A stretch of DNA of 12,689 nt from DAXETY01 sp051155755 (GTDB lineage: Bacteria; Desulfobacterota; Desulfobacteria; Desulfobacterales; SG8-13). The notes under the pieces were generated by a model. That model searched no databases, was not told the DNA's origin, and saw nothing but the letters and a program-made list of their open reading frames with translations. This document shows, in pieces, positions 6,081 to 12,689 of this stretch. Location of the stretch: assembly GCA_051155755.1 (NCBI GenBank), contig DAXETY010000107.1, positions 1-12,689 of the forward strand, written 5' to 3'. Position 1 is the first letter of the stretch, and each line of letters opens with the position of its first letter. The position numbers and the translations under genes are program-made.

Positions 6081-6338
6081 ATGCCGGGATATGACGGCAC
6101 AGGCCCACGCGGCCGGGGTCCGATGACCGGTGAGGGCCGCGGGTTTTGCCTGTTGAAACTGCCCTGCGATCCCGAGGGCGGCATTGCCGGGTTTGCCGGA
6201 CTGGCCGGCAAGCCCGTGCCCTGCCGCGCCGACGATCGCATTCGGCCCGATCAAGCCGATGTGCGCGCAACCACGGAAAAGTGCGGTTGTCGGCGAACGG
6301 ATCGCAGGTGCGAAAACGGCTGCGGAGTTCGGCGATGA
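6081..6338 (+). CDS. Small DUF5320-like protein with cysteine-rich tail
   Basis: 85 residues, missed as a separate gene if the longer frame starting at 6000 is used. It begins MPGYDGTGPRGRGPMTGEGRG, clearly related to the N-terminus of the preceding protein, but lacks the coiled coil. Instead it ends in a basic cysteine cluster, C68-x-C70, C77 and C81, with further C23, C29 and C48, consistent with metal binding. GAAGGGA is about 7 bases before the ATG. Its stop codon overlaps the ATG of the radical SAM gene by 4 bases (ATGA), indicating translational coupling. Function unknown; a small metal-binding partner of the neighbouring proteins is a reasonable guess. Confidence 0.8.
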   Translation: MPGYDGTGPRGRGPMTGEGRGFCLLKLPCDPEGGIAGFAGLAGKPVPCRADDRIRPDQADVRATTEKCGCRRTDRRCENGCGVRR

Positions 6339-7312
6339 GCGGCGGCAGTCTGCGATATTCCTTCGGTCCCGTACCTTCACGGCGTCTGGGCCAGAGCCTG
6401 GGCATCAACAATATTCCGGCCAAGGTCTGCAGTTACGCCTGCGTGTACTGCCAGGTCGGACGAACGACGCGGCTGCAGGCCGAAACCGCGGTTTTCTACG
6501 AACCGCTTCGGATTTACCGGGATGTGCGGGCCCGCTTGGCGCAAGCCCGCAAAGCTTCGGAACCCATCGATTTTCTGACCTTCGTGCCGGACGGCGAGCC
6601 CACGCTGGACTGCAATCTGGGTGATGAAATCGAGATGCTGAAGGCGCTGGGCGTTCCGGTGGCCGTCATCACCAACGCCACGATGCTGGGTGCCGCAGGG
6701 GTGGCGGACAAGCTGCGCCGGGCCGACTGGGTATCTCTGAAAATCGATGCCGTTCATGCCGCTGTCTGGCGCAAGATCAATCGACCCCACAAGGAACTGC
6801 AGCTTTTCCGGATCCTGGAAGGCATGCTGGATTTTGCCCGGGAATTTTCCGGGACCCTGACGACCGAAACCATGCTCGTCGGGGGGCTGAACGACAGCGA
6901 TGCCCACGTGCGGGAAATCGCGAATTTTCTTCGAAAACTCGATCCGGCGGTGGCCTATCTGAGCGTGCCCACGCGGCCGCCGGCCGAAAAATGGGTCCAG
7001 GTCCCGGATCAAGCCCGAATCAACAGTGCCTACCAGCGATTTTCCGAACAGGTGGGGCGGGTGGAGCTGCTGATTGGTTACGAAGGAGATCAGTTTGCCG
7101 CTACCGGCGATGTGGGCAGCGACATATTGAACATCGCAGCGGTGCATCCGTTGCGAAAAGGTGCGCTGAAAATGTTGCTGTCCCGCCGGGGGGCGAGTTG
7201 GCAGCTCGTCGAGGATCTTGTGATCCAGGGCGAACTCGGCGTGACCGAATACCGGGGGCACGAATATTATCTCAGACGTCCGAAGCCGATGCGGGCGCCG
7301 GGAGCCTCCTGA
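6335..7312 (+). CDS. Radical SAM protein of the COG0731 (TYW1-like Fe-S oxidoreductase) group
   Basis: 325 residues. The radical SAM [4Fe-4S] motif CSYACVYC gives C32, C36 and C39. The start SGGSLRYSFGPVPSRRLGQSLG and the FVPDGEPTLD segment are typical of COG0731 proteins, which are related to the wyosine enzyme TYW1 but mostly uncharacterised in bacteria. A central TIM-barrel part is followed by a C-terminal segment (about 255-315) that resembles a winged helix (HPLRKGALKMLLSR, then VIQGELGVTEYRGHEYYLRR). The ATG overlaps the preceding stop codon, and the longer frame beginning at 6146 is rejected because it would overlap that gene almost completely. The genomic setting among NifX and Mrp proteins suggests a metal-cofactor or protein modification role rather than tRNA modification (inference). 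Confidence 0.9.
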   Translation: MSGGSLRYSFGPVPSRRLGQSLGINNIPAKVCSYACVYCQVGRTTRLQAETAVFYEPLRIYRDVRARLAQARKASEPIDFLTFVPDGEPTLDCNLGDEIEMLKALGVPVAVITNATMLGAAGVADKLRRADWVSLKIDAVHAAVWRKINRPHKELQLFRILEGMLDFAREFSGTLTTETMLVGGLNDSDAHVREIANFLRKLDPAVAYLSVPTRPPAEKWVQVPDQARINSAYQRFSEQVGRVELLIGYEGDQFAATGDVGSDILNIAAVHPLRKGALKMLLSRRGASWQLVEDLVIQGELGVTEYRGHEYYLRRPKPMRAPGAS

Positions 7313-7391
7313 GAGCCGGACCGGTTTCAAATACGGCCGATCTCAGGAGGCCGATTCGGTTTGCACGGCATTCTGGAAAGGTACCTGTGAA

Positions 7392-8324
7392 ATGAAACGC
7401 GAGGAAATGGAACCGGGTTCGGCCCACCATCAGCCGACAGCCTGTGATGCCTGCAACCAGAAGCAGTGCCCGGCATCCAAACGCCGCAAGGATGAAAACG
7501 AAGCGGACTTTGAGGAGCGCAGAAAACTGCAGTCCCGGCTCTGTCGCATCCGGCACAAGGTCGTGGTGCTATCGGGCAAAGGCGGTGTCGGCAAAAGTAC
7601 GGTGGCCGTGAACCTGGCCGCGTCCCTGGTGCTGGCCGGAAAAAGTGTCGGGCTGCTCGATGTGGACATCCACGGCCCGAGCATCCCGACCATGCTGGGC
7701 CTGGAACAAATCACGATGCATGGCTCCGGTGACGGCATGCTACCGGTCGAAATCGGCGAGATCAAGGTCATGTCCCTGGGGTTTTTACTCAAGAGCCCGG
7801 ACGACGCCGTGATCTGGCGCGGACCGATGAAAATGGGGGTCATCAAACAGTTCCTCAAAGATGTGGTCTGGGGTGACCTGGACTACCTGATCATCGATTC
7901 TCCGCCCGGCACCGGGGACGAACCGCTTTCCGTCTGCCAGCTCATCGGCAATCTCGACGGTGCGGTCGTGGTGACCACACCCCAGAAAGTGGCCGCAATC
8001 GATGTGCGCAAATCCATTACGTTTTGCCGGACAATGCACGTACCCGTGCTGGGCGTGGTCGAGAACATGAGCGGATTCGTTTGCCCCAAGTGCGGTGAGG
8101 TGACGCCCGTGCTGTGTTCCGGCGGCGGCAGACAAATCGCCACCGACATGGGGGTGCCTTTTCTGGGCTCCATTCCCCTGGATCCGAAGATTGCCGAGGC
8201 CTGCGACAGCGGTCGGGCGTTCGTGCGGCATTATGCAGCAACACCCACAGCGGGGGTCATGCGGCGCATTGCCGAGGTCATCATCGCCCTGGATCAATCT
8301 TCCGAAACCGTCAAGACCGCGTAA
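7392..8324 (+). CDS. Mrp/NBP35-family P-loop ATPase (Fe-S cluster carrier)
   Basis: 310 residues, a MinD/Mrp-type NTPase that carries and transfers Fe-S clusters in the cytosol. The deviant Walker A, SGKGGVGKST, runs from S61 to T70, followed by the DVDIHGPSIP switch region and the DSPPGTGDE Walker B region. The bridging-cluster motif C231-P-K-C234 is present. The N-terminus carries an extra cysteine group C18, C21 and C26 (CDACNQKQC) like the N-terminal cluster of NBP35-type proteins. GGAAAGG lies about 10 bases before the ATG. The 79 bp gap to the radical SAM gene holds no clear promoter or terminator, so it is probably the last gene of the sigma-54 operon. In Desulfovibrio, Mrp proteins are partners of the orange protein; here the NifX proteins are candidate partners (inference). 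Confidence 0.93.
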   Translation: MKREEMEPGSAHHQPTACDACNQKQCPASKRRKDENEADFEERRKLQSRLCRIRHKVVVLSGKGGVGKSTVAVNLAASLVLAGKSVGLLDVDIHGPSIPTMLGLEQITMHGSGDGMLPVEIGEIKVMSLGFLLKSPDDAVIWRGPMKMGVIKQFLKDVVWGDLDYLIIDSPPGTGDEPLSVCQLIGNLDGAVVVTTPQKVAAIDVRKSITFCRTMHVPVLGVVENMSGFVCPKCGEVTPVLCSGGGRQIATDMGVPFLGSIPLDPKIAEACDSGRAFVRHYAATPTAGVMRRIAEVIIALDQSSETVKTA

Positions 8325-8652
8325 GTGCCGATTATTTTCACCCAAACGGAATGTTTCCAACGCTGAAAAAATCGGTTTCGTATGGAATCAGAGGAATTCG
8401 ATCATGGCGGATCTCGTAAAAAGTCAGATCAAGCGGTGTGTCATCCCAGCGGAGCGCTCGAGTTTAAAAAGCTGTAATTACATCTTTTTATGGATTCCCG
8501 CTCCCCGCTTTCGCGGGGACATCCTTTGCGGGAATGACAGATTTTAATGAAATTTGGGCTTTTTGTGATTTCATCAATCATTTGTCGTTTTGAACATTTG
8601 AAATACCCGGTTTCGAGGTAAAAACCGAATCCATGCCACAAGGGAGGCTTTC
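8325..8652. other. Non-coding region between the Mrp gene and the metallo-beta-lactamase gene
   Basis: 328 bp with no convincing gene. It holds the repeat element at 8404-8580 and, just before 8653, a strong ribosome site AGGGAGG (8641-8647). I see no clear sigma-54 or sigma-70 promoter. The short frame running 8404-8547 is an artefact of the repeat. Confidence 0.6.
8404..8580. repeat. Small MITE-like or intergenic repeat with nested inverted repeats
   Basis: TGTCATCCC (8439-8447) is inverted as GGGAATGACA (8530-8539). Inside the right half, ATTCCCGC (8494-8501) pairs with GCGGGAAT (8528-8535), enclosing a perfect hairpin CCCCGC-TTTC-GCGGGG (8503-8518). Outside, the TAAAAAGTC side at about 8417 is loosely mirrored by GGCTTTTTGTG at about 8557, suggesting decayed terminal repeats. 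Sequences with ATTCCCGC/GCGGGAATGAC are common dispersed repeats in proteobacteria. The outer limits given are approximate. Confidence 0.6.
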
Positions 8653-9489
8653 ATGCAATCCAGCGGACCCAGCGTCACCATTGTGGTCGACAATCAGGCC
8701 GGAGCCGGGCTTGTCGGTGAACACGGTCTTTCCATGTGGATCGAAGCCGACAACCTGCGCATCCTTTTCGATACCGGCCAGGGCGTGGCGCTCTCATCCA
8801 ACGTCCGCGCCCTGGATGTCGAACTCAGCCGGACCGATATCCTGGTATTGAGCCACGGGCACTACGATCACACCGGCGGGATGCCGCTGGTGTTGCACAA
8901 CGCCCCCGACGCCAGGGTCTACTGCCATCCGGGTGTCGTCCACCCGCGATATGCCATCCGCAACGGCGAGCCCAAACCGATCCAAATGCCGCATCCATCC
9001 ATCGCGGTTATCGAAAAACTGCCCTCGGAGCGACTTTGCTGGGTTCAAAAACCGCTTCGGCTGTCGGCGCACATCGGCATCACCGGACCCATCCCCCGCC
9101 GGACCGACTACGAGGACACCGGCGGGCCTTTTTATCTCGATCCCCAGTCCCGGCGCCCGGATCCCATCGACGATGATCAGGCCCTCTGGATCCGAACCCC
9201 GCGCGGGCTGATCGTGTGCGTGGGTTGTTCCCATGCGGGTATCGTCAACACCCTGCAGTATGTCAGTCGCCTCAACGAAGGCGCGAGGATTCGAGCCGTC
9301 ATCGGCGGTTTTCATTTGATCGACGCCGACCGGCGCCGCGTCGAGAAGACCCTGTCGGCATTGCGGCAGATGGCAGTGGACCGCCTGGTCCCCTGTCATT
9401 GCACCGGCGCGTCCGCCGTGGCCTCGTTGCAGGCGGCGCTGGGAGAAAAAACCACGCCGGGCGCTGCCGGGATGACGTTTCAATTCTAG
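8653..9489 (+). CDS. Metallo-beta-lactamase-fold hydrolase (COG1237-like)
   Basis: 278 residues, soluble. The metal-binding motif SHGHYDHTGG gives H68, H70, D72 and H73. Further ligand candidates are H194 in CVGCSHAG, H221 in GGFHLID and H249 in PCHCTG. These landmarks and the opening VTIVVDNQAG-like strand match the group that includes the archaeal dihydropterin-aminobenzene phosphate synthase of methanopterin synthesis. In bacteria the substrates are mostly unknown. AGGGAGG lies 5 bases before the ATG. It is separated from the Mrp gene by a repeat-bearing 328 bp gap, so cotranscription with the sigma-54 operon is uncertain. It converges on the minus-strand dehydrogenase gene, with 81 bp between the stop codons and no obvious terminator. 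Confidence 0.88.
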   Translation: MQSSGPSVTIVVDNQAGAGLVGEHGLSMWIEADNLRILFDTGQGVALSSNVRALDVELSRTDILVLSHGHYDHTGGMPLVLHNAPDARVYCHPGVVHPRYAIRNGEPKPIQMPHPSIAVIEKLPSERLCWVQKPLRLSAHIGITGPIPRRTDYEDTGGPFYLDPQSRRPDPIDDDQALWIRTPRGLIVCVGCSHAGIVNTLQYVSRLNEGARIRAVIGGFHLIDADRRRVEKTLSALRQMAVDRLVPCHCTGASAVASLQAALGEKTTPGAAGMTFQF

Positions 9490-9570
9490 AGCAACCGCAG
9501 CATCAAAACGAAGAGGATGCCGGCAACCACTGGAAAAATTTAAGATAATTTCTATGGTCATATAAAATTT

Positions 9571-10305
9571 TCACCACGGAATCGGCTGTCGCTCGCGGAA
9601 AAAACCACCGGTGGGGCCGTCGTCGGGCAAGGTGGCCAGCCAGACCGGCGTGTCGGCGCCTTCGGCCGGGGTCAGGGGGGCCTCGCTGCCGCCCATGTCC
9701 GTGCGTACCCAGCCGGGACAGGCCGAGTTCACCAGAATGTTGGAACCCCGAAGTTCCTTGGCCATCAGCGCGGTGATCCCGTTGAGCAGGGTCTTCGAGA
9801 GCCGGTAGGCACTGGCTTTGACTTCCCCGTAAGCACTGTCCGGGTGCACGATATCCGTCAGGGAACCCAGGGTGCTGGCCATGTTGACGATGCGCCCGTA
9901 GCGGTGGGTTTTCATCAGCGGCACGCAGGCCTGGCTCAGCAGCAGCGGACCGAACGCGTTGGTTTCCAATGTATTTTGAAACACGGTGGGGCTGAGTTCC
10001 AGGATGCCGGTTTGCGGGTCGATCAGGATTCCGGCATTGTTCACCAGGATGTCCAGGCGCTGGAAATCATCCTTGATGCGGCCGACCGCCGATTGGATCG
10101 ATGCCGGATCGGTCACGTCGATTCGAATCGGATGCACACTCATCCCGTCGGCTGCGAGACGCCCGGCGGCTTCCTGTCCTTTTGAATCTTCGCGGGCACC
10201 GAGCAGCACTGTGATTCCATTTTCACCCAGCTTTCGGGCGATTTCAAATCCAATGCCCTTGTTGGCACCGGTGACGAGCGCCGTTCGTTTTTCGGACTGT
10301 GGCAT
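9571..10305 (-). CDS. Short-chain dehydrogenase/reductase
   Basis: 244 residues, a cytosolic Rossmann-fold NAD(P)(H) oxidoreductase. The cofactor motif TGANKGIG covers 12-19, with R38 following strand 2, a position often favouring NADPH. NNAG is at 89-92, catalytic S144 lies in NMASTLGS, and the active-site YxxxK is probably Y167-RLS-K171. A second YxxxK (Y159-GEV-K163) lies just before it. The spacing from Ser to Tyr is longer than in classical SDRs and resembles the carbonyl-reductase-like subgroup. The start at MPQSEK is chosen because GAGGAGA lies about 10 bases before it; the longer frame to 10452 would run into the upstream gene. It follows the epimerase-like gene by 76 bp on the same strand. 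Substrate unknown. Confidence 0.9.
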   Translation of the reverse strand: MPQSEKRTALVTGANKGIGFEIARKLGENGITVLLGAREDSKGQEAAGRLAADGMSVHPIRIDVTDPASIQSAVGRIKDDFQRLDILVNNAGILIDPQTGILELSPTVFQNTLETNAFGPLLLSQACVPLMKTHRYGRIVNMASTLGSLTDIVHPDSAYGEVKASAYRLSKTLLNGITALMAKELRGSNILVNSACPGWVRTDMGGSEAPLTPAEGADTPVWLATLPDDGPTGGFFRERQPIPW

Positions 10306-10381
10306 GGCTTGGATCTCCTCGGTTTGGTTTTGGGTCGGCGGTTTCAAGGTCACCCATTCAAACCGGTCCTGGCGGTGACCG

Positions 10382-11359
10382 CTACATTCGATCCAGATTG
10401 GACGGCAGCCAGTAAAACGAGATCGAGTCGTCCAGCACGTCCGGAATCCCATCGTGGATCGTTGGAAACGCCGGCTTCAGGTCTACCGCTTCCTGAAGGC
10501 TTCCTGCAACCACCGGCAGCTGGAGATTCCAACAGGAAATCGCCCCACTGGGGTAGGGATTTTTTTGGCCCGTGATCGGGTAAAGCACATCCAACAGCCG
10601 GGTGCCCAGATATGCCAGACCCTGGGGGACGTGCACGACGCGCAGCCGGGGATAATAGGTCTGGACCGTTTCAAAATAATCGTTCCAGGTGCAGGACAGC
10701 TCGTCGGCCACAACCCGGATTCCGGGCTTTCGGATCTCCGCCGCCTGGATGAGGGCGCGGGCGGCGTCGCTGACATGCAGGTGCGCGAAGCGATTGTCGC
10801 CCTTGCCGGGGAAAAAAACCCGGCCGTGTCGGACCTGATCGAAGAGCAGACTGTGGGCACCGTATACGTGCGGCAGCCGTAGAGAAATAAAGCAGATTCC
10901 GGCCTCGACCGCCATTGCCTGCATCCGGGCTTCCGCCTCCAGTTTGGCACGGCCGTAACCGGATGCCGGTTGCGGGGGCGTGTGCTGATCAATCGCTTCG
11001 GCGCTGTCTCCGTAGACCAGCAGACTGCCGCCGAACACGAAGGTCTCGACTCCGGCTTCCGCTGCAGCTCGCAGCAAATTCAGCGAGCCTTTAACGATCG
11101 AAGGATACAGCCGTGGATACGGTTCGAATGCCGCCCGAGCTCCCAGATGAATTACGGTATCGATATCCTGCAGCGCCCGGCGCAAGCTTCCGTAACTGCG
11201 CAAATCGGCCTGGATGATCCTGGCGTCGAGGTTTTTCAGCATAATGCCCCGCAGGGGGCGCCGGACCATCAGGCGCGGCCGAATTCCCCGCTCGGCAAGC
11301 TGGCGGGACACCTCGATGCCGATAAAACCGGTCGATCCGGTGACCAACACCTTTTTCAC
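10382..11359 (-). CDS. NAD-dependent epimerase/dehydratase family protein (extended SDR)
   Basis: 325 residues. The N-terminal cofactor motif GSTGFIG spans 8-14; D52 in QADLR is typical of strand 3; the active-site pair is Y135-GRA-K139, with Ser112 in GGSLLVYG. The extended-SDR landmarks LRLPHVYG and a HVSDAARA segment follow. Members act on nucleotide sugars, sterols or flavonoids; nothing in the window shows which. A GTG start at 11359 is preferred because AAAGGA lies a few bases upstream and the protein then begins MKKVLVTGSTG, the usual spacing. The ATG at 11410 would add 17 atypical residues. It is probably cotranscribed with the downstream short-chain dehydrogenase gene. Confidence 0.9.
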   Translation of the reverse strand: MKKVLVTGSTGFIGIEVSRQLAERGIRPRLMVRRPLRGIMLKNLDARIIQADLRSYGSLRRALQDIDTVIHLGARAAFEPYPRLYPSIVKGSLNLLRAAAEAGVETFVFGGSLLVYGDSAEAIDQHTPPQPASGYGRAKLEAEARMQAMAVEAGICFISLRLPHVYGAHSLLFDQVRHGRVFFPGKGDNRFAHLHVSDAARALIQAAEIRKPGIRVVADELSCTWNDYFETVQTYYPRLRVVHVPQGLAYLGTRLLDVLYPITGQKNPYPSGAISCWNLQLPVVAGSLQEAVDLKPAFPTIHDGIPDVLDDSISFYWLPSNLDRM

Positions 11360-11430
11360 GTTTTTTCCTTTGCGGATTTTTCCATGGCTGAGCCCAAACC
11401 TTTCCATCAATGACCGTGTTTGAATTGGAT

Positions 11431-11464
11431 ATCATAAAACCTAATACGTCTTGGATGAAAATAA
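11431..11464 (-). promoter_or_regulatory. Possible sigma-70-type promoter for the epimerase/dehydrogenase pair
   Basis: On the minus strand, TATGAT (plus-strand 11433-11438 region) matches five of six bases of a -10 box and lies about 75 bp before the GTG start. The -35 element (TTCATC, 17 bases upstream) is poor. No sigma-54 motif is seen here. Confidence 0.3.
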
Positions 11465-11582
11465 ACGGGTTTTCCATCCGGGAACGGCCCTTTTCCGGTG
11501 GATCAGAACCGCGCTCTGCGATAGCGCTTTACGGTTTCCTCTCTATGGTGGCGTTGCGAAGTCTTTTTACCGGACCGGCGGG

Positions 11583-12320
11583 TCAGGCCGCCAGTCGGGG
11601 CGGTAGGCGGTCGTAGGGATCGTCGCAGGTGCGATCCGCACCGCCCGGTTTGGCCTCCGGCCACGCGACAACCGGTGCGGTAACTTCGGATCGGCTCAGA
11701 TGCCACGCCAGGCCGTATCGCTCCACGGCGAGTTGCAGCGCCCGGTTGATCGGCAGCGGCGGATTACCCAGGTTCGGTTCGACCGCCGCCGCCTGAAGAT
11801 GGAAATCCGAGAAGCGGGGAATCGGCAGATTTTCACCAACGGCAATGACAGCTATTGCGGCTGCATCCGCGAACAGGCTTTTTATGATCCGGCAGGGGCT
11901 GAAAATCGGATTACCGTGCTTGTCGTTGCTCGCTGCGAAACCGTACATGCGGCAAACCAACGGGCGCCAGCGGTAGCGCCCACAGCGGCCTTGAGGGGTC
12001 ACCCGGGCATCGACCTGAAAAAACAGGCATGGACCTTGCGGCGATGCATTGATAATGGGTTCGATCCACGCTTCAATTTGTCCGTCGTAAAATAAACTCC
12101 GGGCTAGCGGCAGCATCTCCAGAACCGACGCTTCCACCTTCTCGCTGCGGCAGCACATGCCGCAGCCTTCGAGACAGCGGATTCCGCTTGCGGCGGAAAA
12201 AAATCCGGTTTCGCGATCGATCTGCCGATAAATTTCTTCGACACGTTCGATCAACCCATCCAGACCGATAGAAAGCGTCGTTGGCGGCGATTGGATCGAT
12301 TCGTTTGATAACATGATCAT
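11583..12320 (-). CDS. YkgJ-like cysteine-cluster protein
   Basis: 245 residues if started at MIMLSNES; ATG at 12314 is an equal alternative, with GAG six bases before it, and the longer frame to 12422 needs a TTG start. The metal-chelating cysteine pattern of the YkgJ/UPF0153 family is clear: C49-x3-C53-G-x-C56-C57, then C98 in GPCLFF, C113 in GRCGRYRWRPLVC123RMYGF, and a further Cys in SPCRI. The family is predicted to bind Zn or Fe-S; its function is unknown. It lies upstream of the epimerase gene on the same strand with 223 bp between them, so it is probably a separate unit. The C-terminal tail beyond about residue 200 (Pro- and Asp-rich) shows no known motif. Confidence 0.85.
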   Translation of the reverse strand: MIMLSNESIQSPPTTLSIGLDGLIERVEEIYRQIDRETGFFSAASGIRCLEGCGMCCRSEKVEASVLEMLPLARSLFYDGQIEAWIEPIINASPQGPCLFFQVDARVTPQGRCGRYRWRPLVCRMYGFAASNDKHGNPIFSPCRIIKSLFADAAAIAVIAVGENLPIPRFSDFHLQAAAVEPNLGNPPLPINRALQLAVERYGLAWHLSRSEVTAPVVAWPEAKPGGADRTCDDPYDRLPPRLAA

Positions 12321-12613
12321 CTCGGAGGTTGACGATGTTTTGACACCCCGGTGAAATCGGTTTTGCCCCGGAGCAACGAACTTCGTGTTGCTCTGGAAAC
12401 GCATTTCACAGGGAAAACACAACCAGGGAAGAAGTCGTTCCGTCCCGCCACCGGCGGGATTGAAATATGCCCAGCGGCTTCTGTCGCGCCAGATGCAGTA
12501 AGATTGACAATTCCGCAGGGCTTCAAATATTCAAAATGTAAAATCGGTTTCAATCCTCTGAATCGAAATTAAAGGTTCATCCGATTAAAGCGTACCTGGT
12601 CAGGTGAAGGGCC
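12321..12613. other. Intergenic region with possible divergent control signals
   Basis: About 290 bp with no convincing gene. It contains a perfect hairpin TCCCGCC-ACC-GGCGGGA (12443-12459) not followed by a T-run in either direction, and a TTGACA hexamer at 12504-12509 followed after 17-18 bases by a weak TATTCA. That pair could be a promoter for a plus-strand gene beyond the window. Composition turns A/T-rich after 12500. Confidence 0.4.
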
Positions 12614-12659
12614 ATGATTTTGAGTTTAAAAAACTCCTTATCCCTAAAACCGTACGCTT
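12588..12659. repeat. Inverted repeat AAGCGTAC/GTACGCTT with internal hairpin
   Basis: AAGCGTAC (12588-12595) is inverted exactly as GTACGCTT (12652-12659). Between them lies a smaller hairpin GAGTTT-AAA-AAACTC (12622-12636). It overlaps the putative start of the gene at 12614. It may be a leader structure, an operator or part of a dispersed repeat; the sequence does not decide. Confidence 0.35.
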
Positions 12660-12689
12660 GTCTTTTCATGGTTTTGATTTTGTTATTTG
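12614..12689 (+). CDS. Possible start of a membrane or secreted protein (3' truncated by window end)
   Basis: An ATG preceded at 7 bases by AGGTG opens a frame to the end of the window. The 25 visible residues begin MILSLKNSLSLKPY and run into a hydrophobic stretch (ACLFMVLILLF), with lysines before it, as in a signal peptide or a first membrane helix. It is short and partly covered by an inverted repeat, so it could be chance. Confidence 0.35.
   Translation, partial: MILSLKNSLSLKPYACLFMVLILLF

Noticed and set aside
6146..6334. Longer N-terminus for the radical SAM protein
   Set aside because: It would overlap the small cysteine-rich gene in another frame. The extra residues are Arg-rich shadow sequence, and the family starts at the SGGSLRYSFGPVPSRR segment.
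6377..7330. Long open frame of 317 codons on the minus strand
   Set aside because: It is antisense to the radical SAM gene with its CxxxCxxC motif; the translation has no recognisable features.
8404..8547. Short frame with AGAGGAAT before ATG giving a 47-residue peptide
   Set aside because: It lies almost wholly in the inverted-repeat element. Such peptides arise from reading through dispersed repeats, and nothing suggests selection on the protein.
8794..9561. Open frame of 255 codons on the minus strand
   Set aside because: It is antisense to the metallo-beta-lactamase-fold gene, which has all its metal ligands.
9490..9570. Terminator between the convergent hydrolase and dehydrogenase genes
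   Set aside because: The gap is A/T-rich, but I find no stem followed by a T-run on either strand.
1..12689. CRISPR arrays, tRNA or rRNA genes, transposase genes
   Set aside because: No regularly spaced direct repeats, no cloverleaf-like segment with CCA or T-loop motif, no rRNA-like sequence and no transposase motifs were seen on either strand.

Overview
The window is a GC-rich, densely packed bacterial segment. It looks like a strictly anaerobic Desulfobacterota (sulfate-reducer-like) genome, an inference from gene content: NifX/NifB-type metal-cofactor domains, an Mrp/NBP35 ATPase, small Gly/Met/Arg-rich proteins, a CGGC-type protein, a radical SAM enzyme and a sigma-54 activator. These are typical of anaerobic deltaproteobacteria. 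No ribosomal or taxonomic marker is present, so the lineage is not proven.

Layout. (1) Positions 1-4103, plus strand: a compact run made of the 3' part of a YiiP-like cation diffusion facilitator carrying a C-terminal NifX-like domain, a NifX-domain/coiled-coil protein, an IscU/NifU-type Fe-S scaffold, a cysteine-rich CGGC-like protein, and a PAS-AAA+-Fis sigma-54 activator. (2) Positions 4104-8324, plus strand: two transcription units, each preceded by a well-formed -24/-12 sigma-54 promoter and, 120-140 bp further up, a near-identical palindrome TTGCAT-GA-AYGCAA. The first drives a DUF2267-like protein. The second drives a NifX-domain/zinc-ribbon protein, two small DUF5320-like proteins, a COG0731-type radical SAM protein and an Mrp/NBP35 ATPase. 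(3) Positions 8325-8652: non-coding, with a small repeat element built of nested inverted repeats. (4) 8653-9489, plus strand: a metallo-beta-lactamase-fold hydrolase. (5) 9571-12320, minus strand: a short-chain dehydrogenase, an NAD-dependent epimerase-like protein and a YkgJ-like cysteine-cluster protein. These look unrelated to the metal-cofactor genes. (6) The last 75 bases may open a new plus-strand gene with a hydrophobic N-terminus.

How the genes may fit together (inference). The activator at 2721-4103 sits immediately upstream of two sigma-54 promoters with matched palindromes, so it is the obvious candidate to control both units. The controlled genes resemble the orange-protein (ORP) system of Desulfovibrio, where a NifX-family protein holding a Mo/Cu-sulfide cluster and Mrp-type ATPases are coregulated by sigma-54 and a cognate activator. 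This locus differs: the NifX domain is fused to a zinc ribbon, small Gly-rich proteins and a radical SAM enzyme are included, and a metal exporter plus an Fe-S scaffold lie upstream. It reads as a candidate metal-responsive system for assembling or handling a metal-sulfur cofactor. The most useful observations are the paired palindrome/sigma-54 architecture, a possible internal translation start that would release the zinc ribbon as its own protein, and a cysteine triad in the activator's PAS domain.
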